Shown here: positions 6,031 through 7,777 of the stretch, in pieces | Position numbering within the stretch: the stretch's first letter is position 1 | Layout: each line of letters begins with the position of its first letter | DNA from: Thermotogae bacterium | Lineage (GTDB): Bacteria; Thermotogota; Thermotogae; Petrotogales; Kosmotogaceae | DNA length: 7,777 nucleotides | Reading direction: 5' to 3' | Assembly (NCBI GenBank): GCA_003643975.1 | Contig: QNAR01000070.1 | Span: forward strand, 1 to 7,777 | Position numbers and translations under genes: made by a program | The notes under the pieces: generated by a model | What the model was told of the DNA's origin: nothing | The model's database searches: none | What the model saw: only the letters and a program-made list of their open reading frames with translations

Positions 6031-7038
6031 TTATGCGCTTTCTCTAATAATCAAGCGTGTAGGTAGTTTCACGTGCTTTTCAAAAGAATCGGGGATTGTC
6101 TCACCCATTATTTGCAAGAGTGTTTTGGCTGCAATTTCACCCATCAAGCTCATATCCTGAGAAACGGTGGTTAAAGATGGAAACACATATTCGGAGATAT
6201 GAATGTTGTCAAATCCTATAACACGAATGTCTCTGGGAATATCAAATCCTTTTTTCCTAAGTCCTCTTAAAGCTCCAATTGCAATAAGATCTGAAAAGCA
6301 AAAAAGGCCATCAAAACCAGGATGTTCTTTAATCAATTGTTCAACGGCTTTCATCCCCCCCCTCAGAGTATTTTCAACACTAACGGTAACTGCTTTCAAA
6401 CCGTGTTTGCGTACAGCGTCCATATATCCTCTCAGTCTTTCGGCAACTGAGGGCTTTGTTCCTGTTCCAGTGATATAGCAAATTTCGTGTGAACCCTTTG
6501 AAATCAAATACTCAGCCGCCATTTTCGCACCATTATAGTTGTCTGATGACACCGAATAGAAATCGTACACTTCACCAGGATCTTCTCCGACAAGCACAAC
6601 GGGTATATCGTTGTCTTTGAGTGCTTTAAGAAGAGATTCCTGGTGCGTACCTTCAAAAAGAATTAATCCATCTATCAAACCAGAATTCACGTAATCAATA
6701 AAAAGAGAACTACTATGCTCATCAGCCATGTTAAAAATCATGGACCGGTAATTTTGCTTTTTGAACCAATCAGAAGCACCTCGAATACATTCTCCGTAAA
6801 ATGGCGGTATGATGAAATCTTCGTTAGATTTCACAACAAATCCAAAGGTATTAGATCTGCTTCCAGCGAGTATTCGCGCAACAAATCTGGGTTTGTATTC
6901 ATATTTTTTCATGGAGTTCAAGATTTTTATCAATGTACTTTTTTTCAGTTTTTCAGGGCTATTAAGAGCCCTTGAAACCGTCATTTTTGATACCCCAGCA
7001 TCTTGAGCAATCATTTCAATTGTCACTTTTCTTTTCAT
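6031..7038 (-). CDS. LacI-family transcriptional repressor
   Basis: A 335-residue DNA-binding repressor that should control the operon it heads. The helix-turn-helix is at residues 5-26 (VTIEMIAQDAGVSKMTVSRALN). The hinge helix is YKPRFVARILAGSRS (48-62), with Arg51 where Asn is usual (KPN) and the minor-groove Leu retained. Residues 63-335 form the periplasmic-binding-protein-like sensor domain, with SSDNYNGA (164-171), ERLRGY (200-205), CFSDLIAIGALRGL (247-260) and IGFDNI (274-279). The recognition helix KMTVSR equals that of E. coli GntR as I remember it, and the operator before this gene has the GntR-like form TGTTAnnnnTAACA, a consistent pair. This speaks for similar DNA specificity, not for gluconate as the effector. 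The ATG at 7038 follows GGGGTGA by 4 bases. The effector is probably the sugar imported by the transporter or a derivative. Confidence 0.95.
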   Translation of the reverse strand: MKRKVTIEMIAQDAGVSKMTVSRALNSPEKLKKSTLIKILNSMKKYEYKPRFVARILAGSRSNTFGFVVKSNEDFIIPPFYGECIRGASDWFKKQNYRSMIFNMADEHSSSLFIDYVNSGLIDGLILFEGTHQESLLKALKDNDIPVVLVGEDPGEVYDFYSVSSDNYNGAKMAAEYLISKGSHEICYITGTGTKPSVAERLRGYMDAVRKHGLKAVTVSVENTLRGGMKAVEQLIKEHPGFDGLFCFSDLIAIGALRGLRKKGFDIPRDIRVIGFDNIHISEYVFPSLTTVSQDMSLMGEIAAKTLLQIMGETIPDSFEKHVKLPTRLIIRESA

Positions 7039-7050
7039 ATGTTCACCCCT

Positions 7051-7074
7051 AATAATGTTACCGCTAACATTATT
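7051..7074. promoter_or_regulatory. LacI-family operator in the operon leader
   Basis: Ten-base arms AATAATGTTA (7051-7060) and TAACATTATT (7065-7074) are perfect inverted complements around CCGC, with the central CG expected of LacI-family sites (TGTTAnCGnTAACA core at 7056-7069). It lies 13 bases before the lacI-type ATG and downstream of the proposed promoter. The repressor would act as a roadblock and control its own gene and the five genes after it. Confidence 0.88.
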
Positions 7075-7102
7075 TCACAAACAAGCCCAAAAACAAAATT
7101 CA

Positions 7103-7131
7103 ATTCTGGAAGATTACCGCCGGTTTGTCAA
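7103..7131 (-). promoter_or_regulatory. Probable promoter of the lacI-ABC-glycosyltransferase operon
   Basis: On the minus strand a perfect TTGACA (7131-7126) is followed by a 17-base spacer and CAGAAT (7108-7103), which matches TATAAT at four of six positions. The start of transcription would fall near 7096, about 20 bases before the operator. No other good sigma-70 pair is seen closer to the gene. Confidence 0.55.
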
Positions 7132-7279
7132 CTTTATCCACATTTACCCTTCAAATACTCTCTCTTTCTAATTTGAGAGCTTGAATATTTTGATCTGCGT
7201 TAGTTTGATTCAGATTTAATGTATTTGCTCAACATACAGCAGTTCGCGGTGCAATATTTCTTTTGCAAAATTTATCCCC
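7132..7279. other. Middle of the 312-base divergent intergenic region
   Basis: The stretch 7039-7350 has no gene. Its flanks hold the operon operator and promoter (7051-7131) and the MerR-side promoter and palindrome (7280-7327). The middle part holds no convincing coding frame, promoter or RNA that I can see. Only weak inverted repeats occur, such as TCAAAT (7151-7156) with ATTTGA (7171-7176), and TGCAA (7250-7254) with TTGCA (7263-7267). Confidence 0.5.
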
Positions 7280-7310
7280 TTGACTCTTACGTTGCGTAAA
7301 TCTATATAAT
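7280..7310 (+). promoter_or_regulatory. MerR-type promoter with 19-bp spacer and dyad
   Basis: TTGACT (7280-7285) and a perfect TATAAT (7305-7310) are 19 bases apart, the long spacing characteristic of promoters that MerR-family proteins activate by untwisting DNA. Inside the spacer is the inverted repeat TTACG-TTG-CGTAA (7287-7299). An alternative -10, TATATA at 7303-7308, would give a normal 17-base spacer. The promoter points at the MerR gene 40 bases on, so autoregulation is likely. Confidence 0.7.
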
Positions 7311-7315
7311 GGGTG

Positions 7316-7327
7316 TGAAGCGCTTCA
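7316..7327. promoter_or_regulatory. Palindrome over the transcription start, possible second operator
   Basis: TGAAGCGCTTCA is a perfect 12-base palindrome with a central CG pair, beginning 5 bases after the TATAAT of the MerR-gene promoter and so covering its start site. Its GAAGCGCTTC core resembles a LacI-family site, but differs from the operator at 7051-7074. A protein bound here would block transcription. Confidence 0.5.
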
Positions 7328-7350
7328 TATTGCAAGAGGGAGATGGTTTT

Positions 7351-7777
7351 ATGCCCGAATTGAAGAGAATAGGTGATCTCGCCCGCAAGTATGATATTTC
7401 AAATCGAACACTCAGGTATTACGAAGAGCTGGGTTTGCTGGAGAGCATAAGGGATAGGGACTCTCAGTACAGATATTATGATGAAAAGGCGATAGAAAAA
7501 CTTGAGCAAATTCTCATTTTAAGAAAGCTCGAGTTTTCTGTGAAAGAAATAAAACTTCTGTTCTCTTCACCGGGTATTGAGACAGCTGTTTCAATACTGA
7601 AGGAGAAACTAGGGATATTAGTTGAACAAAGGTCTTTGCTTGAAAGGCGCGAACGGGCATTGAAGATGTTGCTTTGGCTTTTGCAAGAAAGCGTACCTGA
7701 AAATTTGAAGATACTAAAAGTTTTACATGAAAAGGCTTTAACTGCTCTTGAGTTAAGTAGCAAGGCTCAATACGAAA
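7351..7777 (+). CDS. MerR-family transcriptional regulator, N-terminal part
   Basis: The gene is cut by the window end; 142 codons are visible from ATG at 7351, with GGGAG 8 bases upstream. Residues 4-75 form the MerR winged helix domain: KRIGDLARKYDISNRTLRYYEELGLLES is the helix-turn-helix and first wing, YRYYDEKAIEKLEQILILRKLEFSVKEIKLLF the second helical pair. Residues 80-115 are a long helix rich in Leu, Glu and Arg (LKEKLGILVEQRSLLERRERALKMLLWLL), the antiparallel coiled coil that joins the dimer. No Cys is seen where metal-sensing members carry one, so an organic effector bound by a C-terminal domain (as in BmrR or TipA types) is likelier, but that part is missing. It is transcribed divergently from the sugar operon and may have nothing to do with it. 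Confidence 0.92.
   Translation, partial: MPELKRIGDLARKYDISNRTLRYYEELGLLESIRDRDSQYRYYDEKAIEKLEQILILRKLEFSVKEIKLLFSSPGIETAVSILKEKLGILVEQRSLLERRERALKMLLWLLQESVPENLKILKVLHEKALTALELSSKAQYE

Noticed and set aside
7151..7180. Inverted repeats TCAAAT/ATTTGA and CTCTC/GAGAG as an operator or terminator
   Set aside because: The two pairings exclude each other, are short and in low-complexity sequence; no T run follows.
7314..7327. Catabolite-responsive element (cre) for CcpA
   Set aside because: Only the A-n-C-G-n-T core fits; the outer TG and CA of the cre consensus are out of register, so the site is described only as a LacI-like palindrome.
1..7777. CRISPR array, insertion sequence, tRNA or rRNA gene
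   Set aside because: No regularly spaced repeats, no transposase frame or terminal repeats, and no cloverleaf or ribosomal sequence were seen on either strand.

Overview
The window (roughly 40% G+C by eye) looks like a bacterial chromosome with strong AGGAGGTGA-type ribosome binding sites. The combination of a LacI regulator, a secreted sugar-binding protein, two permeases with no ATPase beside them, and a Sec-type rather than lipoprotein-type binding protein suggests a member of the Thermotogota (Kosmotoga/Mesotoga-like). This is inference from gene style only; no rRNA or marker gene is present.

Layout. Positions 2-514 (+) hold the 3' end of a PhoPQ-activated pathogenicity-related (AprA-type) alpha/beta-hydrolase-like gene. 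A perfect 11-bp hairpin at 533-558 separates it from a convergent minus-strand operon and can terminate both. That operon reads, in transcription order: LacI-family repressor (7038-6031), extracellular sugar-binding protein (5997-4729), MalF-type permease (4644-3745), MalG-type permease (3748-2903, 4-nt overlap), a GT-A fold glycosyltransferase (2877-1723) and a GT4 glycosyltransferase (1712-573). The intergenic stretch 7039-7350 (312 bp) is a divergent control region. It contains the operon promoter and a 24-bp LacI-type operator on the minus side, and a MerR-style promoter on the plus side. The plus side leads into a MerR-family regulator gene that runs off the window at 7777.

How the genes may work together. 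The repressor probably binds its own leader operator (TGTTAnCGnTAACA) and so controls the whole six-gene unit. The binding protein and two permeases import a sugar or glycoside, using an ATPase encoded elsewhere. Unusually, no glycoside hydrolase or sugar kinase follows. Instead there are two glycosyltransferases of different folds, which suggests that the imported compound or its precursor feeds, or is the product of, synthesis of a glycoside such as a compatible solute or a surface glycan.

Three details would be missed by automatic annotation. The GT-A glycosyltransferase almost certainly starts at a rare ATT codon 36 codons upstream of the first conventional start. The junction between the binding-protein and permease genes carries two back-to-back stem-loops, the second enclosing the permease ribosome binding site. 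The MerR gene is preceded by a promoter with a 19-bp spacer containing a dyad, the hallmark of MerR-controlled promoters.
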